This document shows positions 12,441-13,262 of a stretch of 13,262 nucleotides of DNA, piece by piece. Source of the stretch: Rhizobiaceae bacterium (GTDB lineage Bacteria; Pseudomonadota; Alphaproteobacteria; Rhizobiales; Rhizobiaceae). Numbering within the stretch: the first letter of the stretch is position 1; each line of letters opens with the position of its first letter. The notes under the pieces were generated by a model. The model was not told where the DNA came from. It made no database searches and was given only the letters and a program-made list of their open reading frames with translations. The position numbers and the translations under genes are program-made. The DNA lies in contig SCRB01001057.1 in assembly GCA_004299545.1 (NCBI GenBank), positions 1 through 13,262 of the forward strand. The letters run 5' to 3'.

Positions 12441-13262
12441 GTGATCGCGCCGCGAAACCCGCGCCGGCCCTATCGCGACGTTGCTGTCGCCGTGCCCGTC
12501 AGTATTCCTTATCAGCGCTACTCGATCGAGGCAGCGCACTGGTGGATCGCAAGGGCATTGAAGGAACTGACGGATCGCGCCGGCATCCGGCCGGCCGATG
12601 TGGACGGGCTGTCGGTATCGAGCTTCACGCTCGCGCCGGATACGGCCGTCGGCCTTACCCAGCATCTCGGCCTGACGCCGCGCTGGCTCGACAACATTCC
12701 GATGGGCGGGGCGAGCGCCGTCGTCGCGCTGCGGCGGGCTGCGCGCGCGGTCGAAGCCGGCGATGCCACGATCGTCGCCTGCGTCGGCGGCGACGCCAAT
12801 CACGTCGATTCCTTCCGCAAGCTGCTCTCCTCCTTTTCGCGCTTTGCGCAGGATGCGAGCTATCCCTACGGCTATGGCGGGCCGAACGGCTCGTTCGCGC
12901 TCCTGACCGACCACTACATGCGTAGCTACGGCGCGAAACGCGAGGATCTCGGCAGGATCTGCGTCGCCCAACGCGACAATGCGCTCACCTATCCGCACGC
13001 CATCATGAAGAAGAAGCTGACGCTCGACGATTATATGACGGCGCGGCCGATCGCCGATCCGATCCATCTCTTCGACTGTGTCATGCCTTGCGCCGGAGCG
13101 GAGGCGTTTCTCGTGACGAGCGCCGACGTGGCGAAGGATCTCGGCCTTCCTCATGCGACGCTGCTTTCGGCGATCGAGCGCCACAACGCCTTCCCCGACG
13201 ATCCGATCCAGATGCGCGGCGGCTGGGCGATGGATGTCGATGAACTCTACGCCATGGCGGGC
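12441..13262 (+). CDS. Thiolase-fold protein (SCP-x/Ltp-like) lacking the nucleophilic cysteine, N-terminal part (runs off right edge)
   Basis: The first 274 residues of a thiolase-superfamily protein. It begins with GTG, one base after the ligase stop. Family marks are an early VAVAVPVS strand, the segment around IPMGGASAVVALRRAA (86-101), VACVGGD (112-118), YPYGYGGPNG and the FDCVMPCAGAEAFLVTSADVA segment typical of non-specific lipid-transfer (SCP-x) thiolases. In true thiolases the 'CASG' cysteine is the acyl-forming nucleophile; here Met88 occupies that place and no cysteine is near. Cys-less members such as actinobacterial Ltp2 work as retro-aldolases together with a DUF35 partner. The C-terminal half with remaining catalytic residues lies outside the window. 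It may be a thiolase-like aldolase for the chain-shortening step, or a structural homologue. Confidence 0.82.
   Translation, partial: MIAPRNPRRPYRDVAVAVPVSIPYQRYSIEAAHWWIARALKELTDRAGIRPADVDGLSVSSFTLAPDTAVGLTQHLGLTPRWLDNIPMGGASAVVALRRAARAVEAGDATIVACVGGDANHVDSFRKLLSSFSRFAQDASYPYGYGGPNGSFALLTDHYMRSYGAKREDLGRICVAQRDNALTYPHAIMKKKLTLDDYMTARPIADPIHLFDCVMPCAGAEAFLVTSADVAKDLGLPHATLLSAIERHNAFPDDPIQMRGGWAMDVDELYAMAG

Overview
The window is high-GC, gene-dense bacterial DNA, roughly 60-65 % GC by eye. Genes are packed with 4-bp start/stop overlaps and the coding style suggests an alphaproteobacterium, most likely of the Rhizobiaceae or wider Rhizobiales. That placement is an inference from composition and gene style; there is no rRNA or other marker gene here. 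No tRNA, insertion sequence, CRISPR array or long repeat was seen.

The layout is two divergent operons leaving a single control region at about 5783-5904. The left operon (minus strand, transcribed 5782 -> 1 and beyond) encodes, in order, a short-chain dehydrogenase (SDR), a MarR-family regulator, an enoyl-CoA hydratase/isomerase homologue, an acyl-CoA dehydrogenase, a RidA/YjgF protein, a two-domain EthD-like protein and the N-terminal 420 residues of an indolepyruvate:ferredoxin oxidoreductase-type enzyme that runs off the left edge. The right operon (plus strand, 5905 -> 13262 and beyond) encodes an opine-dehydrogenase-family protein, a 3-hydroxyacyl-CoA dehydrogenase, an FMN/[2Fe-2S] oxygenase reductase, the alpha and beta subunits of a Rieske dioxygenase, an AMP-forming acyl-CoA ligase and the first 274 residues of a thiolase-fold protein that runs off the right edge. 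Nearly every junction is an overlap or a gap of a few bases, so each arm is probably one transcript.

The gene set reads as one catabolic pathway for an aromatic or heteroaromatic acid. A Rieske dioxygenase (reductase-alpha-beta order) attacks the ring, a ligase makes the CoA thioester, and dehydrogenase, hydratase, 3-hydroxyacyl-CoA dehydrogenase and a thiolase-fold enzyme perform a beta-oxidation-like shortening. The closest known match I can recall is the iad-type indole-3-acetic acid (auxin) degradation locus of Variovorax. There an FMN reductase (IadC) and a two-subunit Rieske dioxygenase (IadD/IadE) make 2-oxindole-3-acetate under control of a MarR repressor (IadR). Substrate assignment to auxin is a hypothesis from gene content, not proven by the sequence. 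No transporter and no obvious lactam-opening hydrolase lie inside the window.

The control region holds two copies of a near-palindrome, TTTTARGYTTAAA, one beside each operon start. The right copy lies exactly between a good -35 (TTGAAA) and a plausible -10 (TTTACT), which is what a MarR repressor site should look like. Several enzymes lack the textbook catalytic residue of their family: the RidA arginine, both hydratase glutamates, the thiolase cysteine and the dehydrogenase asparagine. This suggests that parts of the pathway run non-standard chemistry.
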